Shown piece after piece: positions 16,674 through 25,266 of a stretch of 61,621 nucleotides of DNA. The stretch is from Anaerolineales bacterium UBA1429 (GTDB lineage: Bacteria; Chloroflexota; Anaerolineae; UBA1429). The notes under the pieces are model-generated. The model did not search any database, was not told the origin of the DNA, and saw only the letters and a list, made by a program, of their open reading frames with translations. Numbering within the stretch: position 1 is the stretch's first letter; the number at the start of each line of letters is the position of its first letter. A program made the translations under genes and the position numbers. The stretch spans positions 183,917-245,537 of the forward strand of contig DCTX01000026.1 in NCBI GenBank assembly GCA_002329325.1. The letters run 5' to 3'.

Positions 16674-18713
16674 ATGCCCCAACGCGTCCCAGGCATCCTT
16701 CCTGTGCCCCAGCGAGTCACCGAGGCGGAGGGCGCCTTCCGCCTGACCTGCGAGACCCAGATCGTGCTGCTGCCCGGTGCCGGCGAGAGCGAATGGCGCT
16801 CGGCCCAGGCCCTGCAGCGCGAGCTCGAGGAGGCCATCGGCCTGCGCCTGGCCATCGTCAAGCCGGCCCGCCTGCACCGCCGGGAGGGGATCATCCTGCT
16901 CAGTGGCGACCCCACCGCGGCGGCGGGCTATTCGGGCATGCCCCTGCCCGATGAGGCCACCCGCGGGCGCGGCGAGCAGGCATACTATCTGGCCATCTCG
17001 CCCCAGAGGGTGCTGGCGGGGGGCGCCGGCCCCGTAGCCCTGCACCATGCCGTCCAGAGCCTGCGCCAGATCGCGCGTCTGGCGGGGTCATCCTGGCCCT
17101 GCTGTCAGATCGCCGACTGGCCCACGCTGCCCTACCGGGGTCTGATGCTGGACATCTCCCGGGGCAAGGTCCCCACCCTGGAGACGCTCCAGGAGATCAT
17201 AGATCAGCTGGCCCTGTTCAAGATGAACGTGCTGCAGCTCTACACCGAGCATACCTTTGACTTCCCCAGCCATCCGTGCATCGGCCTGGGAACCGATCCC
17301 CTCACCACCGAGGACATCCTGGCCCTGGACGCCTATGCCCGGGCCCAGCACGTGGAGCTGATCCCCAACCTGAACTCCTTTGGGCACTGCGGCCACCTGT
17401 TGAGCCTGCCCGAGTATGCGCACCTGTCGGAGACGGCCGTGCCCTGGACCCTGACGCCCCAGGACGAGGGCACCTATGCCCTGCTGGGCGATCTGTACGA
17501 TGACATGCTGCCTGCCTTCAGCTCGCGGATCCTGAATGCGGGCTGCGACGAGACCTGGGATCTGGGCAAGGGGCGCTCGGCTCAGGCGGCGGCGGAGATC
17601 GGCGTGGGACGGGTCTATCTGCAGCATCTGCTGCGCCTGCACACGATGGCCCAACAGCGGGGCTATCGCATCCAGTTCTGGGGCGACATCCTGCTGCACC
17701 ATCCCGAGCTGGTTTCCGAGCTGCCTGAGGATGTGATCCTGCTGGATTGGCACTATGAGGCCGCGGACGAGTATCCTTCGGTGGATATCTTTGGCCAGAG
17801 CGGGCGTCCCTTCTGGGTCTGCCCGGGCACTTCGTCCTGGAATGCCCTGTTCCCGCGCATCGAGAACGCCAACGGCAACATCCGCAACCTGGCGCGTATG
17901 GGGGCGGAGCGGGGCGCCGAGGGGCTGCTGAACACCGATTGGGGTGATCACGGCCACTATCAGCCCCTGGGCCAGAGCTGGTACGGCTATGCCTATGGCG
18001 CAGCTCAGGCCTGGAGCGGCGGCCAGACCGACGACGAAACCTTTGATGCGCGCTTTGGCCCGATCTGGTTCGGCGCGCCGGGGGCGAAGGTCGTGGCGGC
18101 CATCCGCGCCCTGGGGCGCCTGAATACGCTGCCGGGCATGCCGCGCCCCAACGCCAGCAACAGCATCTACCTGCTCCTGGAGGAGCCGTTGGCCGCCGAC
18201 CTGGCCGACCAGGTCCCGCAGGAGACCCTGGGCGAGGTCATAGCCGGCTGCGCCGAGGCTGAGGAGGCGTTCCGCGAGGCGCTGGCCACCAGCCGCGATC
18301 CGCTCTCGCTGGAAGAGATGATCTACTCGGCGCGGATGATGGCCTATGCGGCCCGCAAGGCCCAGGCCAGCAAGGAGATCCGGGCGGCCCTGGGCAACCC
18401 CGCCCGCGAGCTGCCCGCCGTGGCGCGCCAGTCCCGCGAGAGGCTGCGCGCCCTGGAGCTGGAGCTGACGCCCCTGCAGGCCGAGTTCGTGCGGCTCTGG
18501 CGGGCGCGGGCCCGCGATTCCGAGATCGCCGTCGCCCTGGGGCACCTGACGGGCCTGCGGGAACGCTACGCCCTGGCGCAGCGTTGGCTGGCCGAGCGTG
18601 AAGAGGACGAGAGCGTGGCCGACCTCCAGGCCTACATGGCCTGGGCCGGACGCTACGAGATCCTGGGGCAGCGCTTCTGGAGATTGATGCAATCGGTGGC
18701 GGGCGCCGCTTAG
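16674..18713 (+). CDS. Glycoside hydrolase family 20 beta-N-acetylhexosaminidase
   Basis: 679 residues. Residues 1-about 145 form the GH20b accessory domain (ending HHAVQSLRQIARL). The barrel starts at IADWPTLPYRGLMLDISRGKVPT; FKMNVLQLYTEHTF and LIPNLNSFGHCGHLL follow, and the catalytic Asp-Glu pair is D292-E293 in NAGCDETWDLG. WHYEA and GLLNTDWGDHGH are later barrel strands. The last 200 residues are helical. There is no signal peptide, so it probably works on sugars inside the cell, removing terminal GlcNAc or GalNAc from imported oligosaccharides. It shares an operon with the larA homologue, a pairing with no obvious metabolic link. AAGGAGGAG lies before the ATG. Confidence 0.88.
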   Translation: MPQRVPGILPVPQRVTEAEGAFRLTCETQIVLLPGAGESEWRSAQALQRELEEAIGLRLAIVKPARLHRREGIILLSGDPTAAAGYSGMPLPDEATRGRGEQAYYLAISPQRVLAGGAGPVALHHAVQSLRQIARLAGSSWPCCQIADWPTLPYRGLMLDISRGKVPTLETLQEIIDQLALFKMNVLQLYTEHTFDFPSHPCIGLGTDPLTTEDILALDAYARAQHVELIPNLNSFGHCGHLLSLPEYAHLSETAVPWTLTPQDEGTYALLGDLYDDMLPAFSSRILNAGCDETWDLGKGRSAQAAAEIGVGRVYLQHLLRLHTMAQQRGYRIQFWGDILLHHPELVSELPEDVILLDWHYEAADEYPSVDIFGQSGRPFWVCPGTSSWNALFPRIENANGNIRNLARMGAERGAEGLLNTDWGDHGHYQPLGQSWYGYAYGAAQAWSGGQTDDETFDARFGPIWFGAPGAKVVAAIRALGRLNTLPGMPRPNASNSIYLLLEEPLAADLADQVPQETLGEVIAGCAEAEEAFREALATSRDPLSLEEMIYSARMMAYAARKAQASKEIRAALGNPARELPAVARQSRERLRALELELTPLQAEFVRLWRARARDSEIAVALGHLTGLRERYALAQRWLAEREEDESVADLQAYMAWAGRYEILGQRFWRLMQSVAGAA

Positions 18714-18737
18714 GACGCCCGCCAGACGATGGGAAAT

Positions 18738-18778
18738 CGGGGCAGGGAGCTGCGCTGCGGGGGCGGCTCCCCGCCCCG
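18738..18778 (+). terminator. Hairpin after the GH20 gene
   Basis: CGGGGCAGGGAGC (18738-18750) pairs with GCTCCCCGCCCCG (18766-18778) with one mismatch, 24 bases after the stop. Only GTTGGGG follows, so it is weak as an intrinsic terminator. Confidence 0.4.
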
Positions 18779-18834
18779 GTTGGGGTGTGGGCACTGATTC
18801 CACTCGGGGCGACGCACGCGTCGCCCCGAGCCCG

Positions 18835-19167
18835 CTAATCGCTCAGCGGCTTGGTCGGCGCGCCGCCCTCTTGCGGGGCGGACGGCTCCTCGACGATGCG
18901 CTCCACCACGATGGAGCAGTTGGATGCCAGGGCGGCAAAGGCGCCCACCGCAGCCAGCACCGGCGCGAACACTACCCCTACCGCCGCCAGCGTCAAGGGC
19001 AGCTCCATCACCGTATCGCCATCGTGACGGATCGCGATGCGGCGGATATTCCCCTGGTGCAGCAGCTCCTTGACCTTGTCCACCAGCTCAGAGCCGGCGA
19101 CCTTGATCTCCTCTTTGCGAATGCCCTCCTCGGGCGCTTCCTTCCCAGCTGTGAACGGCTCGCTCAT
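18835..19167 (-). CDS. DUF4342 family protein
   Basis: 110 residues. The central part matches the DUF4342 pattern: KEEIKVAGSELVDKVKELLHQGNIRRIAIRHDGDTVMELPLTLAAVG, then a glycine/alanine-rich hydrophobic segment (about 62-82) and NCSIVVERI. The N-terminal half resembles a UBA-like helical domain and the second part a membrane-associated strand or helix. Function is unknown in the family. It follows the related gene at 19229-19504 and both begin MSEPF, which suggests a recent or functional pairing. Confidence 0.75.
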   Translation of the reverse strand: MSEPFTAGKEAPEEGIRKEEIKVAGSELVDKVKELLHQGNIRRIAIRHDGDTVMELPLTLAAVGVVFAPVLAAVGAFAALASNCSIVVERIVEEPSAPQEGGAPTKPLSD

Positions 19168-19228
19168 GGTATCCTCCCTAACTCTGCCCTATCGCGCCCT
19201 GGTCCACCGGGCCAAAGGGCGATCATGG

Positions 19229-19504
19229 TCACTTTTTCACAATGGTCATCGAGTAGCCTGCGATCAGGCCGATCACCAGCGCCGCCAGGGCGCCATACGG
19301 GAAAAAGACCGCCAAAGCGATGGCGATGGGCAGCGGGAGCTGGATCATCGTCTCTCCGCGCCGCTTGACGACCACGCTCTGCCCCCAGATGGCGTTCCAC
19401 ACGCCCGTGGCTTTCTGCCACAGGTTGCCGACCGACAGATCCGGCTCCTGCTTGCGCTGCGGCTGCTCAGCGCCTGGTTCGTTCAGCCCAAAGGGTTCGG
19501 ACAT
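19229..19504 (-). CDS. DUF4342-like small membrane-associated protein
   Basis: 91 residues. After a polar N-terminus it has VWNAIWGQSVVVKRRGETMIQLPLPIAIALAVFFPYGALAALVIGLIAGYSMTIVKK: the second half resembles the DUF4342 core of the next gene (hydrophobic strand after a charged turn, then a membrane segment and a basic end), but the helical first half is replaced. AGGAGGAAG precedes the ATG. Same operon as 18835-19167, 61 bases apart. Confidence 0.65.
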   Translation of the reverse strand: MSEPFGLNEPGAEQPQRKQEPDLSVGNLWQKATGVWNAIWGQSVVVKRRGETMIQLPLPIAIALAVFFPYGALAALVIGLIAGYSMTIVKK

Positions 19505-19678
19505 GGTGCTTCCTCCTGCGAGCGATCGTGACCGCTCTCTCTCAACCGATACTCACTTGATATACGCAAGGGCCGGGCCAGGGTTGTGCGGCGCGAGCGC
19601 GGGAACGTCCCTGCAGGCGGCAACGTCTCTCTTGTGGTGGGGTTATCGAGGGCGCGATCTTGCCGAGGAGCGAATGCG

Positions 19679-20431
19679 ATGCCCAAAGCAGCCTGGTTCT
19701 TCTCTGGCTTTCTGTTCGCCCTGGCGCTGGCGGCGCTCCTGGTGTGGATGCCCATGCGAGGAGCCGACGCCAGCGACACGCCTGCGGCGGCGCCGGAGGC
19801 CGCCCCTGCCGCGACGGCGCCCGCAGCCCCAACGCCGGGCCTGGTCTGGTCTCGCCAGGGCGCCTATGACCCGCTCTTGGGGGCGTGCGGCCGCCTGGAG
19901 ATAGACGCCCTGCAGCAGATCCACTATGCCCCCTGCGGCCAGGCTATGCGGCTGGCCTATCTCACCGAGGGCGAGCTGGTCTGGTACCGCGCCTACCTGG
20001 CGGCCCTGGCGCCCCTGACCTATAGCCGCGGCGAGGAGACGACGCTGACCCTGGCGGGGAAGGGCAGCCGCCCCGCCAGCGCCCAAGAGCAGGCGGCCTT
20101 GGCCGATTGGGCCGAAGGCGTGTATGCCCGCCTGATGGGCGAGGAACAGCGCGCCAACCTGCTGGCCCAGGCCCGCCTGGGCCTGATGGCGCGCCGGGGG
20201 GTCGGCATCGAGGCGATCCAGGTGCTGCGGATGGAGCCCGTGCGTTGGCCCGATCCCTGCCTGGGGCTGCGGGAGCCGGGCAGGGAGTGCGTCCGGGTGA
20301 ACACGGCAGGCTTTCGCATCCTGCTGGCGACCGATGGGCAGACCTTTGTGTACCGCGCCGATGTCTATGGCCGGGTCAAAGCCGAGGCGGACTATGCCGC
20401 CCATCTGAGGCTGCCGGCGCTGGCGCCCTGA
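19679..20431 (+). CDS. Secreted or membrane-anchored protein with WPDxCLG-type domain
   Basis: 250 residues, starting at 19679 (GAGGAG upstream; longer in-frame starts lack a site). Residues 4-24 are a membrane segment or signal; an Ala/Pro linker follows (about 30-55). The C-terminal region reads RWPDPCLGLREPGRECVRVNTAGFRILLATDGQTFVYRADVYG. Proteins of Chloroflexota and cyanobacteria often carry this W-(S/P)-D-x-C-L-G...C-x-x-V-x-x-x-G-(Y/F) motif with a Y-x-T/A-D-x-x-G end; its function is not known to me. Two other Cys in GACGRLE and YAPCGQA could form a second disulfide. Confidence 0.6.
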   Translation: MPKAAWFFSGFLFALALAALLVWMPMRGADASDTPAAAPEAAPAATAPAAPTPGLVWSRQGAYDPLLGACGRLEIDALQQIHYAPCGQAMRLAYLTEGELVWYRAYLAALAPLTYSRGEETTLTLAGKGSRPASAQEQAALADWAEGVYARLMGEEQRANLLAQARLGLMARRGVGIEAIQVLRMEPVRWPDPCLGLREPGRECVRVNTAGFRILLATDGQTFVYRADVYGRVKAEADYAAHLRLPALAP

Positions 20432-20443
20432 GACGGGCCTGCC

Positions 20444-21730
20444 TCAGGCCAGCTCCCCGCGCAACCCGTCCGCATCGGCGGCCAGGCAGCGCACCATCAC
20501 CAGGCGGTTGTGCAGATCCCCATCGCTGGGCGCCCACACCCGCAGGTAATGGTCGCTGAGGCCGCTCCACCCGGCGACGCCCTCATGCGTCGCCGCCGTC
20601 TCAAAGAGCACCTGTACGCAGCTTCCCACAAAGCGCCGATGGTAGGCAAGGGCCTGGGCCTCGCCCAGGGCGATCAGGGCCTCGCTGCGCTGTCGCGCCG
20701 TGTCGGGCGCCACGGCCCCTTCCATGCGAGCCGCCGCGGTGCCCGCCCGGGGCGAGTAGCGAAAGACGTGCAGCCGAGCCAGCGCCAACTCCTCGACCAG
20801 GGCGAGGGTCTGCTGAAAGTCCGCCTCGGTCTCGCCAGGAAAGCCCACGATCAGGTCGGTGGAGAGCATCATCTCGGGGACGCGCCGCCGCACGGCATCC
20901 ACCAGATGGCGATAGTCGGCCACCGTGGCGCGCCGGGCCATGCGCCGCAGCACGGCATCGGACCCGCTCTGCAGGGGCAAATGGAGCTGGCGGCAGAGGC
21001 GCGGATGGGGCCAGAGGGAGAGCAGCTCCTCGCCCAGGTCCCAAGGCTCGATGGAAGAGAGACGCAGGCGCGGGACAGCCGTCTCCTCCAGGATATGGCG
21101 CACCAGGCGCGCCAGGCCCCAGCCCGCGCTGGCGAGCAGCGGCCCCTCGCCCGGGCGATCCCGCCCGTAGGCGCCGATGTTGACGCCAGAGAGCACCACC
21201 TCTTGGGCGCCCTCGCCCAGGCGTTGGCGGATGTCGGCCAGCACCTCGTCGGGCAGACGGCTGCGCGAGGCCCCTCGCGCCACCGTCACGATGCAATAGG
21301 CGCAGCGGTTGTCGCAACCATCTTGCACCTTGACGAACGCCCGGGTGCGACCACCAGGCGGAGGGCTCGCCGGGGCCGATGGGGGCGCGTCGAGCGGCGC
21401 CTCGCCCAACAACCGCTCCAGCAGGCGCTCCTTGGCGGCGTTGGGCAGCACCAGGTGCACCCCCAGGGCGCGGGCCTCGTCGGGAGATACCTCGCCGTAG
21501 CAGCCGATGACCGCCACGCGCAAAGAGGGATTCTCGCGGCGCAAGCGCCGGATCGCCTGGCGCGACTTGCGGGCCGCCACATGGGTCACGGCGCAGGTGT
21601 TGATCACGGCCCACTCGGCCTCCGCCGGGGTCTCGACGATGCGGCAACCCATGGCGACGGCCTGGCGGGCCAGCGACTCGATCTCGGCCTGGTTCAGACG
21701 GCAGCCCAGGGCGGTCAGATAGAGCTTCAT
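20444..21730 (-). CDS. mtaB: tRNA (N6-L-threonylcarbamoyladenosine-37-C2) methylthiotransferase MtaB
   Basis: 428 residues. A MiaB-type radical-SAM enzyme: the N-terminal auxiliary cluster uses C10 (ALGCRLNQAE), C46 (NTCAVT) and C77 (IGCYGE); the SAM cluster is C139, C143 and C146 in CDNRCAYC. The ALGCRLNQAE start and NTCAVTHVAARKSRQAIRR are typical of MtaB rather than MiaB or RimO. HLPLQSGSDAVLRRMARR, STDLIVGFPGET and FRYSPRAGTAAA are further family blocks, and a TRAM-like domain ends the protein. It adds a methylthio group to t6A37 of tRNAs reading ANN codons. The start at 21730 is chosen because the family begins right there; upstream residues in the frame are not conserved. Confidence 0.92.
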   Translation of the reverse strand: MKLYLTALGCRLNQAEIESLARQAVAMGCRIVETPAEAEWAVINTCAVTHVAARKSRQAIRRLRRENPSLRVAVIGCYGEVSPDEARALGVHLVLPNAAKERLLERLLGEAPLDAPPSAPASPPPGGRTRAFVKVQDGCDNRCAYCIVTVARGASRSRLPDEVLADIRQRLGEGAQEVVLSGVNIGAYGRDRPGEGPLLASAGWGLARLVRHILEETAVPRLRLSSIEPWDLGEELLSLWPHPRLCRQLHLPLQSGSDAVLRRMARRATVADYRHLVDAVRRRVPEMMLSTDLIVGFPGETEADFQQTLALVEELALARLHVFRYSPRAGTAAARMEGAVAPDTARQRSEALIALGEAQALAYHRRFVGSCVQVLFETAATHEGVAGWSGLSDHYLRVWAPSDGDLHNRLVMVRCLAADADGLRGELA

Positions 21731-21859
21731 ACCTTGATGATACCATCCTTGCGGCCCAGGGCGAAAGGATGCGTCGCACGGCGCAGGCGACGCCTGCGCG
21801 GGATGACACGATCGCTGAAGGCGGTACGGTACCTCCTGGCCCCTGGCGCCGAACCGGGA

Positions 21860-21960
21860 TATAATAGCGCTTGTTATGTCGTCGCTCCGAGACGGGAGCA
21901 CACGGGCAGCCGGATCCCCGGCTGCCCTCACACGAGGCCCTGGGGCGCAAACGCCCCGGG
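21860..21960 (+). promoter_or_regulatory. -10 box and two-hairpin leader before the PNPOx-like gene
   Basis: TATAAT at 21860-21865 without a good -35. The predicted leader has two strong hairpins: GGGCAGCCGG (21904-21913) with CCGGCTGCCC (21918-21927), and CCTGGGGCG (21939-21947) with CGCCCCGGG (21952-21960, one G-U pair). TTGGGAGG and the ATG at 21983 follow. No riboswitch class is recognised. Confidence 0.5.
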
Positions 21961-21982
21961 CAACACGCCATTGGGAGGCATC

Positions 21983-22360
21983 ATGACCGTACTACCCGCC
22001 ACTATCCGCTCCGCCTGGGAAACGCGCCAAGGCCCCATCGTGCTCGCCACCGTGGATGCGCAGGGCATCCCCAACATCATCTATGCCACCTGCGTCAAAA
22101 TGTATGACGAAGGGCTCCTGGTCGTCGCTGACAACTTTTTCTCCAAGACCCGGGCGAACATCCTGGCGGGGAGTCAGGGCTCGCTGCTCTTTATCACCGA
22201 CGAGGGCAAGGCCTATCAGCTCAAGGGGACCATTGCCTACGAGACCGAGGGCGCGTATTTCGACGACATGAAGACCTGGCTGGATGCCAAGCTGCCGGGG
22301 CATGCGGCGGCGGTTCTGCAGGTGCAGGAGGCGTACAGCGGCGCGACCAAGCTGCTGTAG
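21983..22360 (+). CDS. Pyridoxamine-5'-phosphate-oxidase-like flavin-binding protein
   Basis: 125 residues. The fold is suggested by GPIVLATVDAQGIPNIIYATCVKMYDEGLLVVADNFFSKTRANI, the typical start of split-barrel PNPOx-like proteins (V-L-A-T-V-x-x-x-G-x-P-N), and by GSLLFITDEGKAYQLKGTIAYETEG. Such proteins bind FMN, haem or F420 and have varied roles; the key residues for any one are not clear. GGGAGG precedes the ATG. The structured leader suggests that it is regulated on its own. Confidence 0.75.
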   Translation: MTVLPATIRSAWETRQGPIVLATVDAQGIPNIIYATCVKMYDEGLLVVADNFFSKTRANILAGSQGSLLFITDEGKAYQLKGTIAYETEGAYFDDMKTWLDAKLPGHAAAVLQVQEAYSGATKLL

Positions 22361-22412
22361 CGCGAGCGGATCGCGCTCGCGCCATCCCGTCGCGTCGCGA
22401 GAGGAGGACACG

Positions 22413-23267
22413 GTGTACAACTACCTTTCGCCTGTTGACGATGGCTTGGCCATGCGGCCCGCTGGCCCCTGGGCCAAGGAGAAGCTGGACTACCTGAATC
22501 GCTACATCGCGGTCTTTGAGACGGCCATGCGCGACACATGGCGCGAGCGCAACTACATTGACCTTATGGCGGGGCCCGGCAAAAACCGGGTTCGAGAGAC
22601 TGGCGAGGTGCTGCTGGGTTCGCCTCTGCTCGCCCTGACGACGCGTTACCCTTTTACCGGCTACCACTTTGTGGACCTGAATGAGGCCAATATCGTGGCG
22701 CTGCGAGAGCGCTGTCTGGCAACTGGGTCGGGAGCGGCCATACGCGCAGTCGTTGGAGACTGCAACACCGAGGCCGACACCATCGTGGATCTGCTCAGAC
22801 CCACGGCCCACCGATCCCTTAACCTAGCCTTTCTGGATCCCGAGGGGCTGGAATTGCAGTGGAACACGGTGGCCAAGCTAGCCTCGCTCCCCCGGATGGA
22901 CCTGGTCATCAACTATCCTGAGGGGGGACTGAATCGACTCATGCGCAAAGTCTACAAAGCAACGCGGGAGACATCGGTGGACCGATTCTCTGGCGACCGT
23001 CAGTGGCGCGATGTGTATCGCGCATGGATGACATCGCGGCGCCTTCCTGTGCACCGGCAGCTCATAGACCTCTATAAGCGCAAACTGGCCGCGTTGGGCT
23101 ACGTCGAGATCCACCACTTCGAGGAACCGCTGGTGCGCAACACGATCCGCAGCGCTCCTCTGTACCGGCTGCTGTTCGCAAGCAAACACCCTCTCGGGGA
23201 CAAGTTCTGGCACGAAGTCACGCGCCGAGATGTCTATGGCCAACGCCGCCTGCTCGAGGCCCGCTAG
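22413..23267 (+). CDS. tcmP: Three-Cys-motif partner protein TcmP
   Basis: 284 residues, GTG start with GAGGAGG upstream. The layout matches TcmP: GPWAKEKLDYLNRYIAVFETAM, then NYIDLMAGPGKNRV (nucleotide-binding loop like a methyltransferase motif I), GSPLLAL, YHFVDLNEANIVALRERC, GDCNTEADTIVDLL, and NLAFLDPEGLELQWNTV. The C-terminal part is rich in Arg and Lys. TcmP genes are by definition neighbours of genes for three-Cys-motif (phage Gp37/Gp68, DUF5131) proteins, and the next gene is one. Its role is not established; the Rossmann-like core suggests a nucleic-acid or SAM-related enzyme. Base composition is lower in GC than on either side (one line I counted, 22801-22860, has 36 G/C of 60; line 24721-24780 has 46 of 60), which suggests acquisition. 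Confidence 0.85.
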   Translation: MYNYLSPVDDGLAMRPAGPWAKEKLDYLNRYIAVFETAMRDTWRERNYIDLMAGPGKNRVRETGEVLLGSPLLALTTRYPFTGYHFVDLNEANIVALRERCLATGSGAAIRAVVGDCNTEADTIVDLLRPTAHRSLNLAFLDPEGLELQWNTVAKLASLPRMDLVINYPEGGLNRLMRKVYKATRETSVDRFSGDRQWRDVYRAWMTSRRLPVHRQLIDLYKRKLAALGYVEIHHFEEPLVRNTIRSAPLYRLLFASKHPLGDKFWHEVTRRDVYGQRRLLEAR

Positions 23268-23337
23268 CGTGGCGCACGGCATCGCGTGATCGTAGGCTGG
23301 GAATCGTCGTTGGGTGCTGTGTGAAACGGGGATAGCC

Positions 23338-24060
23338 ATGAGCAATGGGACAGCCATCGAGTGGACCGAGGCGACCTGGAACCCTGTCACCGGCTGCACC
23401 AAGATCAGCGCAGGTTGCCTGCACTGCTACGCCGAACGTATGGCGCGCCGCTTGCGGGCGATGGGGCATCCGAACTATGCCAATGGTTTCGACGTCACGC
23501 TTCACGAGCATCTGCTCAAGTTACCCCTCGCCTGGAAGAAACCGCGGCGGGTATTCGTGAACTCCATGAGTGACCTGTTTCACCCGAATATCCCAGATGC
23601 GTTCATCCACGACGTCATCGCCGTCATGCGCCAGGCAGACTGGCATACTTTCCAGGTGCTCACCAAGAGGGCGGAGCGCCTGGCGAGGATGGATCGGGCC
23701 ATTGACTGGCCCCCCAACGTGTGGGTCGGAGTCACCGTGGAACGACAAGACTATGCGCATCGCGTTGACGCCCTGCTCGCCACGGACGCCCGGGTCAAGT
23801 TCGTCTCGCTAGAGCCGTTGTTGGGGCCGCTGACCGCTCTGGATCTGCGCGGCCTGGACTGGGTGATTGTAGGTGGCGAATCCGGACCGGGGGCGCGTCC
23901 ACTGCAGGAGGAGTGGGTGTTGGACATACGCGATCGTTGTTCCGACGAAGGTGTGCCCTTCTTCTTCAAGCAGTGGGGCGGAGTCCGCAAGAGGATGGCA
24001 GGCCGGTTGCTGCAAGGACGCACCTGGGACGAGATGCCCCAATGCGAGGTGGCGGCATGA
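23338..24060 (+). CDS. Three-Cys-motif protein, phage Gp37/Gp68-like (DUF5131)
   Basis: 240 residues. The start MSNGTAIEWTEATWNPVTGCTKISAGC and LHCYAERMA give the three-Cys motif CX6CX2C, which resembles a radical-SAM cluster loop with altered spacing. Further family blocks are VFVNSMSDLFHPNIP, FQVLTKRAERL, WVGVTVERQD, VKFVSLEPLLGPL, WVIVGGESGPGARP and FFFKQWGG. Homologues occur in phages and in many bacterial genomes, commonly beside tcmP as here. The chemistry is unproven; a radical-SAM-like modification is suggested by the motif. 70 bases after tcmP. As for tcmP, the composition is less GC-rich than in the flanking genes, so the pair was probably gained together. Confidence 0.9.
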   Translation: MSNGTAIEWTEATWNPVTGCTKISAGCLHCYAERMARRLRAMGHPNYANGFDVTLHEHLLKLPLAWKKPRRVFVNSMSDLFHPNIPDAFIHDVIAVMRQADWHTFQVLTKRAERLARMDRAIDWPPNVWVGVTVERQDYAHRVDALLATDARVKFVSLEPLLGPLTALDLRGLDWVIVGGESGPGARPLQEEWVLDIRDRCSDEGVPFFFKQWGGVRKRMAGRLLQGRTWDEMPQCEVAA

Positions 24061-24118
24061 GCGGCGAGCCGATGGTACCGTTGGCAGTTGCCCTCCCCAG
24101 CAGCAGGGCCCTGCGCCC

Positions 24119-25180
24119 ATGAGAAACACCGGGGCGCTCCTCTCGGTGGCTCACCCCCAACTCCTCTTCACCGCCGACCCGGCGGCTGGTCAGCTCGCCC
24201 AGGGCGAGTTGCAGCGGCTGGAGGGTGGCCTGAGGCTGCTGCGTTGGCTGGCGCCCGGCGTCGGCCTGGCGGCGCTGGGCCGCGCGTGGGACGCTTTCGC
24301 CGAAGGCGTTCGCTCGCGGCCCCCGGTGTTCTGCCGCCACATCTGCCCTGTACAGGCGATGGCGTCGCTGCCCGGGGACGCGTCCGACCTGGGCCGCCTG
24401 GAGCAGGCCGCGGCCGCGTTGCTGCCGCTCCTCGATGCAGGGCTGAGCTTTGCCGTGCAGACCCGCCTGCTGGACGAGGCGCCGCCCCTGAGCCGCTTTG
24501 ACGTCAACAATCGCCTGGCCGACCTGATCGTCAGCCACGGCTGCGCCCTGGATGTGCGCCGGCCCCAGCAGGTGCTCTCCGTGGCCCTGGCTCAGGGGCG
24601 CGGGTACCTGGGCGTCTCGCCCGTGCAGGACAACCTGGGCGACTGGGCCGGGGGCGAGCGCCGCTTCCGGCGTGAGCCGGATCAGATCAGCCGGGCAGAG
24701 TTCAAGCTGCTGGAGGCCATCGAGCTGTTCGGGCTGGCGCTGCCAGAGGGCGGGTTGGGCCTGGATCTGGGCGCGGCGCCCGGTGGCTGGACGCGCATCC
24801 TGCGCCAGCAGGGGTTACGGGTCGTCGCCGTGGATCCGGCGGACCTGGACCCGCGCCTAGCCGCCGATGCGGGCGTGCAGCACGTGCGCTCCCTGGCCCA
24901 GGGCTACCTGCAGCAGAGGGGCCCATCCTTTGACATCCTCCTCAACGACATGCGCATGGATGCCCTGGATTCGGCCAGGCTCACTCTGGCGGCGATGGAG
25001 CGCCTGCATCCGCAGGGCTGGGCGCTGTTGACCCTCAAGCTCCCTCAACAGGGCATGGGGCGCGTGGCCGCCGAGGCGTTGGCTCTGCTGGACGGGCATA
25101 GCTCCATCCTTGGGGCTCGCCAGTTGTTCCACAATCGCAACGAGGTGACGGTGGCGCTGGGGCGCCGCAAGCGCGGTTGA
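24119..25180 (+). CDS. FtsJ/RlmM-like SAM-dependent rRNA methyltransferase
   Basis: 353 residues. An N-terminal region of about 200 residues (ALLSVAHPQLLFTADPAAGQL..., with CRHICPV and SFAVQTRLLDEAP, a THUMP-like part) precedes the Rossmann domain: SRAEFKLLEAIELF, LGLDLGAAPGGWTRILRQQG (motif I of FtsJ), VVAVDPADLD, FDILLNDMRMDA and WALLTLKLP; K and D positions fit the K-D-K-E tetrad of 2'-O-methyltransferases. RlmM, which modifies C2498 of 23S rRNA, has the same order of parts and is the closest type I recognise. Start ATG 24119 has a weak site (AGGG). Confidence 0.75.
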   Translation: MRNTGALLSVAHPQLLFTADPAAGQLAQGELQRLEGGLRLLRWLAPGVGLAALGRAWDAFAEGVRSRPPVFCRHICPVQAMASLPGDASDLGRLEQAAAALLPLLDAGLSFAVQTRLLDEAPPLSRFDVNNRLADLIVSHGCALDVRRPQQVLSVALAQGRGYLGVSPVQDNLGDWAGGERRFRREPDQISRAEFKLLEAIELFGLALPEGGLGLDLGAAPGGWTRILRQQGLRVVAVDPADLDPRLAADAGVQHVRSLAQGYLQQRGPSFDILLNDMRMDALDSARLTLAAMERLHPQGWALLTLKLPQQGMGRVAAEALALLDGHSSILGARQLFHNRNEVTVALGRRKRG

Positions 25181-25266
25181 CCCGCCGCCCGAGAAGGGTG
25201 TGGGCGGGCAGCCGTGTACAGCTCGGCGCGAGGTCCGTTGTCTTTTTGTGCGAGGAGGTTTCCCCC

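Noticed and set aside
17088..18803. 571-codon minus-strand ORF
   Set aside because: Antisense to the GH20 gene, which has clear catalytic motifs.
20510..21982. Long plus-strand reading frame running into the PNPOx-like gene
   Set aside because: It overlaps mtaB on the other strand; only the part from 21983 matches a protein family and has a ribosome-binding site.
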